A DNA stretch of 64,000 nt, from positions 1 through 64,000 of the forward strand of contig JASLGG010000023.1 in NCBI GenBank assembly GCA_030150265.1, given 5' to 3'. This DNA comes from Protaetiibacter sp. Its GTDB lineage: Bacteria > Actinomycetota > Actinomycetes > Actinomycetales > Microbacteriaceae. A program made the position numbers and the translations under genes. The notes under the pieces are model-generated. The model saw only the letters and a list, made by a program, of their open reading frames with translations. It did not search any database and was not told where the DNA came from. Positions within the stretch are counted from its first letter, which is position 1, and each line of letters opens with the position of its first letter. Shown one piece after another: positions 40,525-48,837 of this stretch.

Positions 40525-41400
40525 TCAGCCCCTGACGAGCGCCGCGACCTCGGCGCACGCGTCGACGAAGCCGTCGAGCTCGGCCTCGTCGTCGAGCGGC
40601 TGGAGCAGCACGGTGTCGGCGCCGGCCCGCAGGTAGGCGCGCACGGCATCCGCCACCTCGGCCACGGTGCCGGCGGCGCCCACCGCGCGGCCGCTCGTGT
40701 AGCCCCATTCGGCGAGCTCGCCCTCGAGGCGCTCCTCGGCGCGCTCGCCGAACGCCGTCATCACGAAGACCGTCACCTCGTGCTCACCGTCGCGACCCGC
40801 GGCCGCGCGAGCGGAGCGGATGCTCGCCACGGCATCCGCGACCGAGGCCGGCGAGGTGCCCGTGGTGAGGATCGTGCCGTCGGCGACCTCGCCCGTGAGC
40901 GCGATCGTCTTGGGGCCCTCGCCGGCGGCGTGCACCGGGAGGGGCGCCGCGGGCGGCCAGTCGAGCCCGACGTCGGCGAGGCGCACATAGCGGCCCTCGA
41001 CGGTGAGCCGCCGCCCCGCGAGGAGCGCGCGCAGGGCGGTCACGTACTCGCGCATGAGGGTGAGCGGCGAGGCGTGGCGGGCGCCGGCCTGCCCCATCCA
41101 GTCCTGCACACCGTGCCCGACGCCCAGCCGGAAGCGACCCGGGAACAGGCGCTCGATGGTGGCCGCCTCCATCGCGAGCAGCGCGACCTTGCGGAACGGC
41201 ATCGGCAGCACCCCCACGCCGATGCGGATGCGCTCGGTCCAGGCGAGCAGCGCCGTCGCGGCGGCCACGCCCGACTCGCGGAAGCAGTCCTCGAAGAGCA
41301 GCACCTCGTCGAGCCCGGCCGCCTCGGCGCGCTCTGCGAAGCGGCGCATGCCCTCGGGGCCGCGGGACGGGGTGTAGATGACGCCGATGCGCGTGTTCAT
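40525..41400 (-). CDS. LLM class flavin-dependent oxidoreductase
   Basis: 291 residues from the ATG at 41400. Luciferase-like monooxygenase TIM barrel: FAERAEAAGLDEVLLFEDCF, TERIRIGVGVLPMPFRKVALLAMEAATIERLFPGRFRLGVGHGVQDWM, and a C-terminal sugar-phosphate-like flavin pocket with LPVHAAGEGPKTIALTGEVADGTIL. The GRFRLGVGHGV stretch is typical of F420/FMN-dependent LLM proteins of Actinobacteria. Substrate and cofactor (F420 or FMN) cannot be decided here. Confidence 0.92.
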   Translation of the reverse strand: MNTRIGVIYTPSRGPEGMRRFAERAEAAGLDEVLLFEDCFRESGVAAATALLAWTERIRIGVGVLPMPFRKVALLAMEAATIERLFPGRFRLGVGHGVQDWMGQAGARHASPLTLMREYVTALRALLAGRRLTVEGRYVRLADVGLDWPPAAPLPVHAAGEGPKTIALTGEVADGTILTTGTSPASVADAVASIRSARAAAGRDGEHEVTVFVMTAFGERAEERLEGELAEWGYTSGRAVGAAGTVAEVADAVRAYLRAGADTVLLQPLDDEAELDGFVDACAEVAALVRG

Positions 41401-41429
41401 GCCCCCATGGTGGCAGCACCGGCCGACGT

Positions 41430-42188
41430 TCAGGACGCGGCGGGCAGCCCGCGGATCTGGTCGCGCAGGCGCGCCATCGTGGCGTCGAGGGCGCGTGCCG
41501 CATCCGCCGCCTCGGTGAGCTCGGCGAGCAGCGCGGCGGGCACCTCGCGGTCGTACTTGTAGTAGATCTTGTGCTCGAGGCTCGCCCAGAAGTCCATGGC
41601 GATGGTACGCAGCTGGATCTCGACCGGCACGAGCTCGGTGCGGTCGGAGAGGAACACCGGCACGGTCACGATGAGGTGCAGGCTCTGATAGCCGTTCGCC
41701 TTCGGCTCGGCGATGTAGTCCTTCACCTCGAGCACCTCGATGTCGTTCTGCCGGGTGAGCATGTCGGCCACCCAGTAGGCGTCGGCGACGAAGGCGCAGG
41801 TGATCCGCACGCCCGCGATGTCGCGGATGCGCTCGCGCACGCTGTCGATGTCGGGCGGGCAGTCGGTGCGCTGCACCTTCTCGATGATCGAGTCCATCGA
41901 CTTGAGCCGGGTGCGTACGTGCTCGATCGGGCTGTAGTCGTGGGTGTGCTCGAACTCCTCCTGCAGGATCGAGATCTTGGTGGTGAGCTCGTCGATCGCG
42001 AACTTGTAGGAGAGGTGGAAGGCGGCCACCCGCTTCTGCAGGTTCTTGATCTCCTGCAACGGCACCTCGCCCTCGCCGAGCTCGGCGCCGAAGCCGGTCA
42101 TCGAGCGGAAGAGGCCTCGGTAGACGGCGAGGTCGGAGGTGGTGGGGGCGGACGCGGATGCGGCGGGGGCCGCGGCGATGTCGGTCAC
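41430..42188 (-). CDS. Small alarmone (p)ppGpp synthetase (RelA/SpoT nucleotidyltransferase domain)
   Basis: 252 residues from a GTG at 42188. Only the synthetase domain is present: IEHVRTRLKSMDSIIEK, IRDIAGVRITCAFV, the G-loop/guanine-binding EPKANGYQSLHLIV, and VEIQLRTIAMDFWASLEHKIYYKY. There is no HD hydrolase, TGS or ACT domain, so it is a RelQ/YjbM-like small alarmone synthetase (GTP pyrophosphokinase) that makes pppGpp/ppGpp constitutively or on stress. The N-terminal 25 residues are a low-complexity Ala/Ser tail. Single gene, divergent from a methyltransferase gene. Confidence 0.93.
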   Translation of the reverse strand: MTDIAAAPAASASAPTTSDLAVYRGLFRSMTGFGAELGEGEVPLQEIKNLQKRVAAFHLSYKFAIDELTTKISILQEEFEHTHDYSPIEHVRTRLKSMDSIIEKVQRTDCPPDIDSVRERIRDIAGVRITCAFVADAYWVADMLTRQNDIEVLEVKDYIAEPKANGYQSLHLIVTVPVFLSDRTELVPVEIQLRTIAMDFWASLEHKIYYKYDREVPAALLAELTEAADAARALDATMARLRDQIRGLPAAS

Positions 42189-42285
42189 GCTCCGACGCTA
42201 CGCGTCGCCCCTGGGCGCGGCTGAGCGCCGGCTGTGCGGGCGCTCGGAGCCCGGCGCGCACGGCGTCGCACGTGCTGCGCCGCGC

Positions 42286-42342
42286 CGAGACGGCAGTTCC
42301 GACCCGAACCGGGTGCCCGGATGGGTCGGAACTGCCGTCTCG
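42286..42342. repeat. Perfect 20-bp inverted repeat element in the intergenic region
   Basis: CGAGACGGCAGTTCCGACCC (42286-42305), a 17-nt loop and GGGTCGGAACTGCCGTCTCG (42323-42342). It lies in the 194-bp divergent promoter region between the alarmone synthetase and methyltransferase genes. Too long and too symmetric to be a chance palindrome. Confidence 0.9.
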
Positions 42343-42382
42343 CGGGCCGCGCCGGGTCGCGCCGCCCGGGTACCGTCGAGGG

Positions 42383-43519
42383 GTGCCCGAGCTCGACGCC
42401 CTCCTCGCCGCGCTCTCGCGCGCGCCGGATGCGGGCGACGGCGAGCTGCGCGCGTGGGACGCCGCCGACCGCTACCTGCTCGATCACGCGGCATCCGCGT
42501 TCCCGGATGCGCTGGCCGGCGAGGTCGCGGTGATCGACGACACGCACGGCGCCCTCGCGCTGGGAGCTGCGGCGCTCGGCGCACGGGCCGTGCGCGTGCA
42601 CCAGGACTCCATCGTGGGGCGGCGTGCCCTCGCGGCGAACGCGGAGGCGACGGGCGTCGACGGCGGCGCACAGCATCCGCTCGACTCGGTGGTGACGCCC
42701 GCCACCTCGCTCGTGCTGCTGCGGATGCCGCGCTCGCTCGCCCGGCTCGACGCCATGACTCGGGCGGTCGCCGCCGTCGCGGGCCCGGATGCCGGGCTGC
42801 TCGCGGGCGGACGCCTCAAGCACATGACGCCGACGCAGAACGGCGTGCTGGGCGGCGGCTTCGCGCGGATCGACGTGACGCTCGCGCGGGCGAAGTCGCG
42901 CATCGTGGTGGGCCGGTCGCCCGTGCGGCGGCCGCTGGCCGAACCCGAACGCGCCGAGGTCGAGCTGCCCGGAGGCCGCCGGATCGCCGTCGTCGCGCTG
43001 CCGGGCGTGTTCGCCGGCGCGACCCTCGACATCGGCACGCGCGCCCTGCTCGCGACCCTCGACGCGTCGCCGCCCGCACTCCAACCGGGCGCCCGCGCGA
43101 TCGACCTCGCGTGCGGCACGGGCATCGTCGCGGTGGAGCTCGCCCGCCGGATGCCGGATGCGCGGGTGCTCGCCTGCGACGTGTCGGCGATCGCGGTGGA
43201 GTCGGCGCGGCTCACGGCATCCGCGAACGGCGTCGCGATCGAGACCCGGCACGATGACGGCCTCGCTGCCGAGCCGGACGTGGGCGCCGACCTCGTGGTG
43301 CTCAACCCGCCGTTCCACGCGGGTGCCGCGGTGACGACCGAGATCGCCCACCGGCTCTTCGCGGATGCCGCCCGCGTGTTGCGCCCCGGCGGCGAGCTGC
43401 GCGCCGTGTGGAACTCGCACCTCGGCTACCGCCCCGTGCTCGAGCGCCTCGTCGGCCCGACCCGGCAGCTCGCCCGCACCCCGAAGTTCACGGTGACGGC
43501 GTCGCTCCGGCGGGTGTGA
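42383..43519 (+). CDS. RlmG/RsmC-like rRNA guanine-N2 methyltransferase
   Basis: 378 residues from a GTG at 42383. Two-domain arrangement: a degenerate N-terminal MTS-like domain (residues about 1-180) and a C-terminal SAM domain with AIDLACGTGIVAVELARRMPDARVLACDVS and the catalytic NPPFHAGAAV motif, which marks guanine N2 methyltransferases acting on 16S (RsmC) or 23S (RlmG) rRNA. The order degenerate-plus-active domain fits both. Cytoplasmic, single gene followed by tRNA-Ser. Confidence 0.88.
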   Translation: MPELDALLAALSRAPDAGDGELRAWDAADRYLLDHAASAFPDALAGEVAVIDDTHGALALGAAALGARAVRVHQDSIVGRRALAANAEATGVDGGAQHPLDSVVTPATSLVLLRMPRSLARLDAMTRAVAAVAGPDAGLLAGGRLKHMTPTQNGVLGGGFARIDVTLARAKSRIVVGRSPVRRPLAEPERAEVELPGGRRIAVVALPGVFAGATLDIGTRALLATLDASPPALQPGARAIDLACGTGIVAVELARRMPDARVLACDVSAIAVESARLTASANGVAIETRHDDGLAAEPDVGADLVVLNPPFHAGAAVTTEIAHRLFADAARVLRPGGELRAVWNSHLGYRPVLERLVGPTRQLARTPKFTVTASLRRV

Positions 43520-43540
43520 CGACCACCCCTCCGCGTCCGT

Positions 43541-43546
43541 TAGACT
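43541..43546 (+). promoter_or_regulatory. -10 box TAGACT of the tRNA-Ser gene
   Basis: TAGACT lies 8 bp before the mature tRNA 5' end, in the 34-bp gap after the methyltransferase stop. No convincing -35 was seen. Confidence 0.45.
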
Positions 43547-43553
43547 CGTCGGC

Positions 43554-43640
43554 GGTACCGTGTCCGAGCGGCCGAAGGAGCATGTCTCGAAAACATGTGA
43601 TGGTGCAAGCCATCCGTGGGTTCAAATCCCACCGGTACCG
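43554..43640 (+). tRNA. tRNA-Ser (anticodon CGA)
   Basis: 87-nt class II tRNA. Acceptor GGTACCG pairs with CGGTACC (43633-43639), discriminator G at 43640, and CCA is encoded at 43641-43643. The anticodon stem GCATGT/ACATGT closes the loop CTCGAAA, giving anticodon CGA for UCG codons. The extra arm GATGGTGCAAGCCATC and the T loop TTCAAAT are intact. Confidence 0.97.
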
Positions 43641-43645
43641 CCACC

Positions 43646-43673
43646 GAAAGCCCCTGGTTCGCCAGGGGCTTTC
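43646..43673. terminator. Terminator of tRNA-Ser, with TTCG tetraloop
   Basis: Perfect 12-bp stem GAAAGCCCCTGG / CCAGGGGCTTTC with a TTCG loop, starting 2 bp after the CCA end. It also ends the convergent DHFR-like gene, whose stop is at 43681. Confidence 0.9.
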
Positions 43674-43680
43674 TGCATCC

Positions 43681-44292
43681 CTACACGGCATCCATCCGCC
43701 GGTACACGTTCAGCACGATCCCCGAGTCGAGCGCCCGCGACTCCGCGAGCGCGAGCCGGGTGAACGGGAAGCCGTCGCCGAAGAGGCGCTTGCCGGTGCC
43801 GAGCACGAGCGGATGCACGAGGAGGCGGTACTCGTCGACGAGGTCGTGCTCGGCGAGGGTGCGGATGAGCTGGGTGCTGCCCCACACGCGGATCTCGCCG
43901 TCGGGGCGGGTCGGCGGCTGCGCGCGGAGGCGGGCCACCGCATCCGGCACGTCGGGGCCGAGCAGCTGCGAGTTCTTCCAGCCGAGCTCGTGGAGCGTGC
44001 GCGAGGCGACGTGCTTCGGCACGCTGTTGTAGCGGCGGGTCAGCTCGCCCATGAACCCCTCGGCGTTCTCGTCCCACACTCCCCAGGCGCCGGCCCACAG
44101 CTCGTAGGTGCGGCGCCCGAGCAGCAGCGCCTCGACCCGGCTCTCCCACCCGAGGATCAGCTCCCCGTCGCCGCCGAAGCCCGTCTGCCAGCCGCCGTAC
44201 GGGAAGCCGCCCTCGAGGTCCTCATCCGGCGCGCCGGGCGCCTGCGACACCCCGTCGAGCGTGAGGAACGCCTGCACCACGATCGCACTCAT
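43681..44292 (-). CDS. Dihydrofolate reductase family protein (RibD C-terminal-like)
   Basis: 203 residues. N-terminal IVVQAFLTLDGVSQAPGAP, then LILGWESRVEALLLGRRTYELWA and EIRVWGSTQLIRTLAEHDLVDEYRLLVHPLVLGTGKRLFG, which are the family signatures of stand-alone DHFR/RibD-C proteins (YyaP-like). These bind NADPH but do not appear to be true folate reductases; substrates are generally unknown. Cytoplasmic, single gene. Confidence 0.9.
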   Translation of the reverse strand: MSAIVVQAFLTLDGVSQAPGAPDEDLEGGFPYGGWQTGFGGDGELILGWESRVEALLLGRRTYELWAGAWGVWDENAEGFMGELTRRYNSVPKHVASRTLHELGWKNSQLLGPDVPDAVARLRAQPPTRPDGEIRVWGSTQLIRTLAEHDLVDEYRLLVHPLVLGTGKRLFGDGFPFTRLALAESRALDSGIVLNVYRRMDAV

Positions 44293-44324
44293 CTCGCCAC
44301 CTCCGTGTGGTCGTCACCAGCCGA

Positions 44325-44789
44325 TCACGACGACCGCGGATGCGCAACCTCCCCCTGCCAGCGCTCGAGCAGCGGCGGGAACTCGCGCAGCATGAAGGCG
44401 TAGAAGTCGCGCATCCGCGTGAGGCGAGCGGATGCCGTGGAGCCGGGCTCCGCGAGCGCGAGACCGCGGTCGGCGAGGTCGAGGAAGGACTGCAGCGCGG
44501 GGAGCTTGCTGAGGAACACCACCTCGAAGGCGTCCTCGGCGAGCACGTACCGCTCGCGCCGCTCCCCTGCGGGCCGCATCCGCGCGACCAGGCCGTAGCG
44601 CTCGAGGGTCGTGAGGGCGACGCTCATCGAGCTCTTCGCCACTCCGAGGCGCTCGACGAGGGTGGGCGCATCGGCACCGCCCGAGGGCTCGAGCACGAGC
44701 TGCCCGAGCACCCGCGCGGCGGTGCTGCTGAGCCCCAGCTGCTCGTAGTGGGTCGCGATGTCGTTCGCCAGCCGCTCGCGCTCGTCCAT
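44325..44789 (-). CDS. MarR/GbsR-type transcriptional regulator
   Basis: 154 residues from the ATG at 44789. Winged helix-turn-helix: GLSSTAARVLGQLVLEP, APTLVERLGVAKSSMSVALTTLERYGLV (recognition helix), ARMRPAGERRERYVLAEDAF (wing). The C-terminal half is helical and likely dimerises (LPALQSFLDLADRGLALAE). It is divergent from an SDR gene across a 57-bp region holding a perfect palindrome, so it most likely represses the SDR gene and itself. The ligand is unknown. Confidence 0.88.
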   Translation of the reverse strand: MDERERLANDIATHYEQLGLSSTAARVLGQLVLEPSGGADAPTLVERLGVAKSSMSVALTTLERYGLVARMRPAGERRERYVLAEDAFEVVFLSKLPALQSFLDLADRGLALAEPGSTASARLTRMRDFYAFMLREFPPLLERWQGEVAHPRSS

Positions 44790-44795
44790 GCGACC

Positions 44796-44805
44796 AGTGT
44801 AGTGT
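44796..44805. promoter_or_regulatory. Overlapping divergent -10 boxes
   Basis: TAGTGT (44800-44805, plus) and TACACT (44801-44796, minus) overlap, one for the SDR gene and one for the regulator, and the operator lies directly next to them. Confidence 0.5.
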
Positions 44806-44808
44806 TCT

Positions 44809-44834
44809 GTTTGTTCGGAACAATCCGAACAAAC
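44809..44834. promoter_or_regulatory. Operator palindrome GTTTGTTCGGA-N4-TCCGAACAAAC
   Basis: A perfect 11-bp inverted repeat with an ACAA spacer between the divergent regulator and SDR genes, downstream of both -10 boxes for the plus gene and covering the -35 zone of the minus gene. Binding by the adjacent MarR/GbsR-type protein is inferred. Confidence 0.8.
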
Positions 44835-44846
44835 GAGGAGGTCGTC

Positions 44847-45731
44847 ATGAAGGTCGCCATCACCGGCGCGAACGCCGGCATCGGGCTGCGAGCCGTCGCC
44901 CGGATGGCCGCGGCGGGCCACGAGGTCATCGCGTTCGCCCGCGACACCCGGCGCGGCGCACGCGCGCTCGCCGCGCTGCCGGCCGAGCACCGGGCCCGCA
45001 CCCAGCTCGTCGAGCTCGACCTCGCCTCGCCGGGCAGCATCCGGGCCGCCGCCGAGGCGATCGTGGCGCAGGGGCCGCTCGACGCGCTCGTCAACAACGC
45101 GGCCGTGTTCGACCAGTCCAACCGCACGGCGCGCTACACCCCCGAGGGGCACGAGCTGTTCTGGGCCACCAACCACCTGGGCCCCGTCGAGCTCACCGCG
45201 CGACTCAGCCCCGCGCTCGTCGCCGCCGAGGCGCCGCGCGTGGTCTTCGTGGCGAGCAAGGGGATCGTGACGATGCCGCGCATCCGCATCCGCTTCGACG
45301 AGCTCGACGACGCCGGATGGTTCACCCCGACCGCCGCGTACTACCACTCCAAGCTCGCCCAGATCATGACCGCGATGACCCTCGCCGAGCTGGTCGGCGA
45401 CGCCGTCGGCGTCTCGTGCCTGCGGGTGCCTGCGGTGCGGCTCGACGCCGACCGGCTCTCGGCCCAGCCCGCGCTGCTGCGCGCTCTCTACGCGCCGAAG
45501 AACCGGCTCGCGGCAGCCCCGGAGCAGATCGCGGCCGTCTACGAGCGGCTGGTCACGGAGCCCCGAGTCGCCCGCGGCGCCGACGTCTACGTCGACGAGC
45601 GGCTGCGGCAGGTGCCGGTTCCCGCGTTCGCACGCGACCCCGAGAACCGCCGACGGCTGTGGCGGATCACCGACGAGGCGATCGGCCATCCCGCCTGGGC
45701 GTGGAGCGGCGTCGCCACGGCGCTCGCCTGA
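44847..45731 (+). CDS. Short-chain dehydrogenase/reductase
   Basis: 294 residues; GAGGAGG before the ATG at 44847. Classical SDR: TGANAGIG cofactor motif at residues 6-13, ELDLASPGS, NNAAVF, catalytic Tyr-Lys in YYHSKLAQIM with the upstream Ser (VFVASKG). NADP preference is suggested by the ARDTRRG arginines after the second strand. Its C-terminus (AIGHPAWAWSG) resembles retinol-dehydrogenase-like SDRs. The substrate is unknown. It is controlled by the divergent MarR-type regulator. Its stop abuts the stop of the convergent carboxypeptidase gene with no gap. Confidence 0.9.
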   Translation: MKVAITGANAGIGLRAVARMAAAGHEVIAFARDTRRGARALAALPAEHRARTQLVELDLASPGSIRAAAEAIVAQGPLDALVNNAAVFDQSNRTARYTPEGHELFWATNHLGPVELTARLSPALVAAEAPRVVFVASKGIVTMPRIRIRFDELDDAGWFTPTAAYYHSKLAQIMTAMTLAELVGDAVGVSCLRVPAVRLDADRLSAQPALLRALYAPKNRLAAAPEQIAAVYERLVTEPRVARGADVYVDERLRQVPVPAFARDPENRRRLWRITDEAIGHPAWAWSGVATALA

Positions 45732-47087
45732 TCAGCCGCCAAGCTCGGACGGATGCGTCAGCCGCCACCACTGGTCGGGCTGCGCGATCGTGGCGTCGAG
45801 CACGACCGGCACCGTGACGGTCTGCGAGCCCGCGGTCCAGGTGACGCTGCCGAGCTGCTCGCCCTTCTCGCCCGTCTTCAGGCTCATGGGCGTCATCGTC
45901 GCCTCGATCGGGGTGTCCGACCAGGTGAACAGCGACGCATCCTGCGCCAGCACCATCCGGGCGCTCGCGCCCCACGGCGTCGTGTAGGTGCCGAGCGACT
46001 GCCCCGAGGTGCCGACGGTCACCCGGTGGAAGCCGGCCTTGATGCTCTCGAGCAGGGCGCGCACGTCGAGGTCGGTGTTCTCGTGCGAGAAGTTGCCCAT
46101 CACGACGCCCGTGATCTCGAGCGGCTTCCCGGCCCCCACGTCGAGCACCGAGGAGAACAGCAGATTCGAGTTCTCGGGGCCGAGCGTGCCGGTCTTGATG
46201 CCCCGGATGCCGTCCACGCCGAGCAGCGTGTTGGTGTTGCCGCGCGGCGGGATCCCCGGCACCTGCAGCGTCTCGGTGGCGACGATCGCGGCGATCGCCG
46301 GGTTCGCCATCGCGAGCTTGCCGAGTGCGATGAGCTCGCTCGGCGTGCTCACGTTGCGGGCGTCGAGGCCGGTCGGCTCCACGAGCCGGGTGGCGCTGAA
46401 GCCGTTCGCGGCGAGCCAGCGCTTGGTGGCCGCGAGGAACGCCGACTGCGAGCCGAACGCCCAGGTCGACACCGCCTCCGCGTAGTTGCAGGCCGAGACC
46501 AGGAGCATCGTCGAGAGCGCGTCGCGCAGCGACATCCGGCTGCCGGTGGGCATCTCCGCGATCGTCGCGTTCTGCAGGTAGTACTTGTCGTAGAGGTCGT
46601 GGTCGGCCTTGCTGAAGGTGATGGTCGGGCCCGGGTCGTCGGCGCTCGACAGCGGCTTCGCGTCGAGGATCACGAGCGCCGTGACGAGCTTGCTGATGCT
46701 CGCCATCGGGCGCGGCTCGTCGCCGCCCGACGCCATCCAGATGCCGGATGCGTCGGGTCCGAGGAACTCGTCGCCGCCCGCCACGCTGATGGCCGCGGCG
46801 CCGCCCGCCGGCATCTTGACCTCGGCGGCAGCGGGCACCTCGACGACCGGCGGCTGCGCCTCGCCCGCCGGCACGGGAAGCGGAGCGTTGAGCGCCCAGG
46901 CGACGTAGCCGCCCGCACCGGCCAGCATCGCGACCACGACGAGCAGCGCGACGATGCCGCGCGTGCGACGCCGGCGACGGCGCACCACCGGGTCGACGGC
47001 GGGCCGAGGCGTCTCGGCGCGCGAGGCGTCGCGCATCAGCTCCGTGAGCTGTCCCACGCCGTCGGTGGGATCGGGCCGAGCCGCCAT
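45732..47087 (-). CDS. D-alanyl-D-alanine carboxypeptidase (S11 family, DacA-like)
   Basis: 451 residues; GGAGG before the ATG at 47087. A cytoplasmic N-terminus with an RRRRRRT patch is followed by one membrane anchor (GIVALLVVVAMLAGAGGYVAWAL), so the enzyme is external and membrane-bound. Catalytic motifs are SISK (near residue 130), SACN and KTG in GIKTGTLG, the penicillin-binding S11 triad. It trims the stem peptide of peptidoglycan and sets the amount of pentapeptide. The C-terminal PBP5-like domain is present as a beta-rich tail. Single gene. Confidence 0.95.
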   Translation of the reverse strand: MAARPDPTDGVGQLTELMRDASRAETPRPAVDPVVRRRRRRTRGIVALLVVVAMLAGAGGYVAWALNAPLPVPAGEAQPPVVEVPAAAEVKMPAGGAAAISVAGGDEFLGPDASGIWMASGGDEPRPMASISKLVTALVILDAKPLSSADDPGPTITFSKADHDLYDKYYLQNATIAEMPTGSRMSLRDALSTMLLVSACNYAEAVSTWAFGSQSAFLAATKRWLAANGFSATRLVEPTGLDARNVSTPSELIALGKLAMANPAIAAIVATETLQVPGIPPRGNTNTLLGVDGIRGIKTGTLGPENSNLLFSSVLDVGAGKPLEITGVVMGNFSHENTDLDVRALLESIKAGFHRVTVGTSGQSLGTYTTPWGASARMVLAQDASLFTWSDTPIEATMTPMSLKTGEKGEQLGSVTWTAGSQTVTVPVVLDATIAQPDQWWRLTHPSELGG

Positions 47088-47212
47088 GCGGGACCTCCGA
47101 TCGGATCTGAGCTGCGCTCTCATCCTGCCACCCGCTCGCTCGGCCGGGCAGCCCTCCTCGACGAGGGCACGGCGCGCGGCGATCCATCCGCCCGCCCTCC
47201 GACGACGCCGAA

Positions 47213-47242
47213 GGGCGGGCGGCCCCTGCAGACCGCCCGCCC
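47213..47242 (-). terminator. Terminator hairpin after the solute-binding protein gene
   Basis: 10-bp stem GGGCGGGCGG/CCGCCCGCCC with a 10-nt loop, 23 bp after the stop at 47265 on the minus strand. Confidence 0.6.
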
Positions 47243-47264
47243 TCCTGGCGTCAGATGCCCCGGA

Positions 47265-48644
47265 TCAGCCGGCCACCTGGTTGTAGGCGCGCAGCGCCGC
47301 CGCCTGCGCATCCTTGAGCGCCTGGTCGGCCGACTTCTCGCCGAGCAGCGCCGAGGTCACGGCGTTCTGCAGCTCCGTCTGGATCTGCTGGCCGGCCGGC
47401 GAGGAGCCGAACGACTGGCCGTTGGCCGCCACCGTGTAGTAGGTGTCGATCGCCTGGTCGAAGCCCGGGTAGTCGGTCTTCTTCACGTAGGCGTCGCGGA
47501 TGGCCTTGTCCGACTCCGGCGAACCGGTGAACAGACCCGCGTTGATGCCGTGGCGACCCGCGTCGGCCTCGGTGGTCTTGTTGCGGGCCTCACCGGCCGC
47601 CTTCCACGCGTCGGACGAGGTGAGGGCGATGAGCCAGGCGCATCCCGCCGAGGGGTTCTTGGCCGCGGTCGGGATCACGAACGAGGAGCCGCTCGCGACC
47701 GTGAAGGGCTTGCCGTCCTGGGTCATGACCGGCGTGGCGCCGATCTGCACCTTGTCGGCGTAGGAGGTGAGCACGTTGACGTACCACTGGTCGAACACCG
47801 CGGCACCGACCTGGTCGGCGACGTAGGAGTTGTTGTCGCCGAACACGTCGAAGGAGTCCACGAAGCTCTTCGCGTTGGCATAGCCGCCCTGCGCGTCATA
47901 GACCTTCTTGAGGAAGTCGATCGCCTTCACGTTGTTCGGGTCGTCGAGTGCGGGCTTGCCGTCCTTGTCGATCGTCTTGCCGCCGAAGCTCAGCATCCAG
48001 AGGCCGGCCTTCGAGACGCCCTGCGGGTCGAAGCCCATGCGGGTGGGATTCTGGCCGTTCATGACCGTCATCTTGGTGACGGCCGCGAGGAACGCGTCGG
48101 GCTTCGAGGTGTCGAGGTCGGAGGCCGTGACGCCCGCCTCGTCCATGACCCGGGTGTTCAGCAGGATGGCCGGCGGCTGGTAGAACTGCGGCACCGCGTA
48201 GATGTCGCCGTTGTAGCGCACGTCGTCGATCACCTGGGGGTACCAGTAGCTGGTCGGGTCGACGCCCTGGAGGCTGAAGCACTTGTCGAGCGGCATGATG
48301 AGGCCCTGTGCCGCGTAGGTGGCCACGAACTGGCGGTCCATCTGCACGACGTCGGGGATGCTGCCGCTCGCGGCGCGCGTGGTGAACTTCTGGGCGTCGA
48401 ACGCGGCCGCCTCGAGGGAGACCTTCACGTCCTTCTTGCCCACCACGCCGTCGGCGTAGTCGACGCGCGAGGTGCCGACCTCGTCCGCGTTCTCGAAGCC
48501 CCACACGTTGAGGGTGCCGGAGTAGTCCTTGCTGAAGTCGGCGGCACCGGTGCCTCCGCCTCCTCCTCCGCCGCCGCAGGCGGTGAGGGCGAACAGTGCG
48601 GCGCCGGCGGTGGCCGCCAGCAGCATCTGCTTTGTCTTCTTCAT
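47265..48644 (-). CDS. Extracellular sugar-binding lipoprotein (family 1 SBP)
   Basis: 459 residues; GAGGA eight bases before the ATG at 48644. Lipoprotein signal MKKTKQMLLAATAGAALFALTAC, then a polyglycine linker. The mature domain is a carbohydrate-type SBP: LNVWGFENADEVGTS, SIPDVVQMDRQFVATYAAQG, IYAVPQFYQPPAILLNTRV, and a C-terminal ALKDAQAAALRAYNQVAG. It captures a sugar for the two permeases encoded upstream. It sits last in the gene order after its own promoter and a LacI-type operator; the ATPase is not in the window, so a shared MsiK-like ATPase is likely. Confidence 0.93.
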   Translation of the reverse strand: MKKTKQMLLAATAGAALFALTACGGGGGGGGTGAADFSKDYSGTLNVWGFENADEVGTSRVDYADGVVGKKDVKVSLEAAAFDAQKFTTRAASGSIPDVVQMDRQFVATYAAQGLIMPLDKCFSLQGVDPTSYWYPQVIDDVRYNGDIYAVPQFYQPPAILLNTRVMDEAGVTASDLDTSKPDAFLAAVTKMTVMNGQNPTRMGFDPQGVSKAGLWMLSFGGKTIDKDGKPALDDPNNVKAIDFLKKVYDAQGGYANAKSFVDSFDVFGDNNSYVADQVGAAVFDQWYVNVLTSYADKVQIGATPVMTQDGKPFTVASGSSFVIPTAAKNPSAGCAWLIALTSSDAWKAAGEARNKTTEADAGRHGINAGLFTGSPESDKAIRDAYVKKTDYPGFDQAIDTYYTVAANGQSFGSSPAGQQIQTELQNAVTSALLGEKSADQALKDAQAAALRAYNQVAG

Positions 48645-48712
48645 CGAATTTGTCCTCTCGGAGCTGCGATCTCTCGGGCGTCCTCGCCGGTGAGAGCACG
48701 GAACGTGATCGG

Positions 48713-48730
48713 TGTGGGAACCATCCCACA
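48713..48730. promoter_or_regulatory. LacI-type operator TGTGGGAACCATCCCACA
   Basis: 18-bp palindrome with the TGTGGnAACnATnCCACA core upstream of the solute-binding protein gene. The same core occurs at 50858-50875, so one LacI-family regulator probably controls both promoters. No LacI gene lies in the window. Confidence 0.75.
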
Positions 48731-48837
48731 TCGGTGACCGTACAGGAGAGTCGCACGGGCGACAAGGGGTTGACTTGATTTTCCGGGGCGATAACCCGAG
48801 GAAGGGACAGCGGCGCCGAACTGCCGTACGCAACGTA

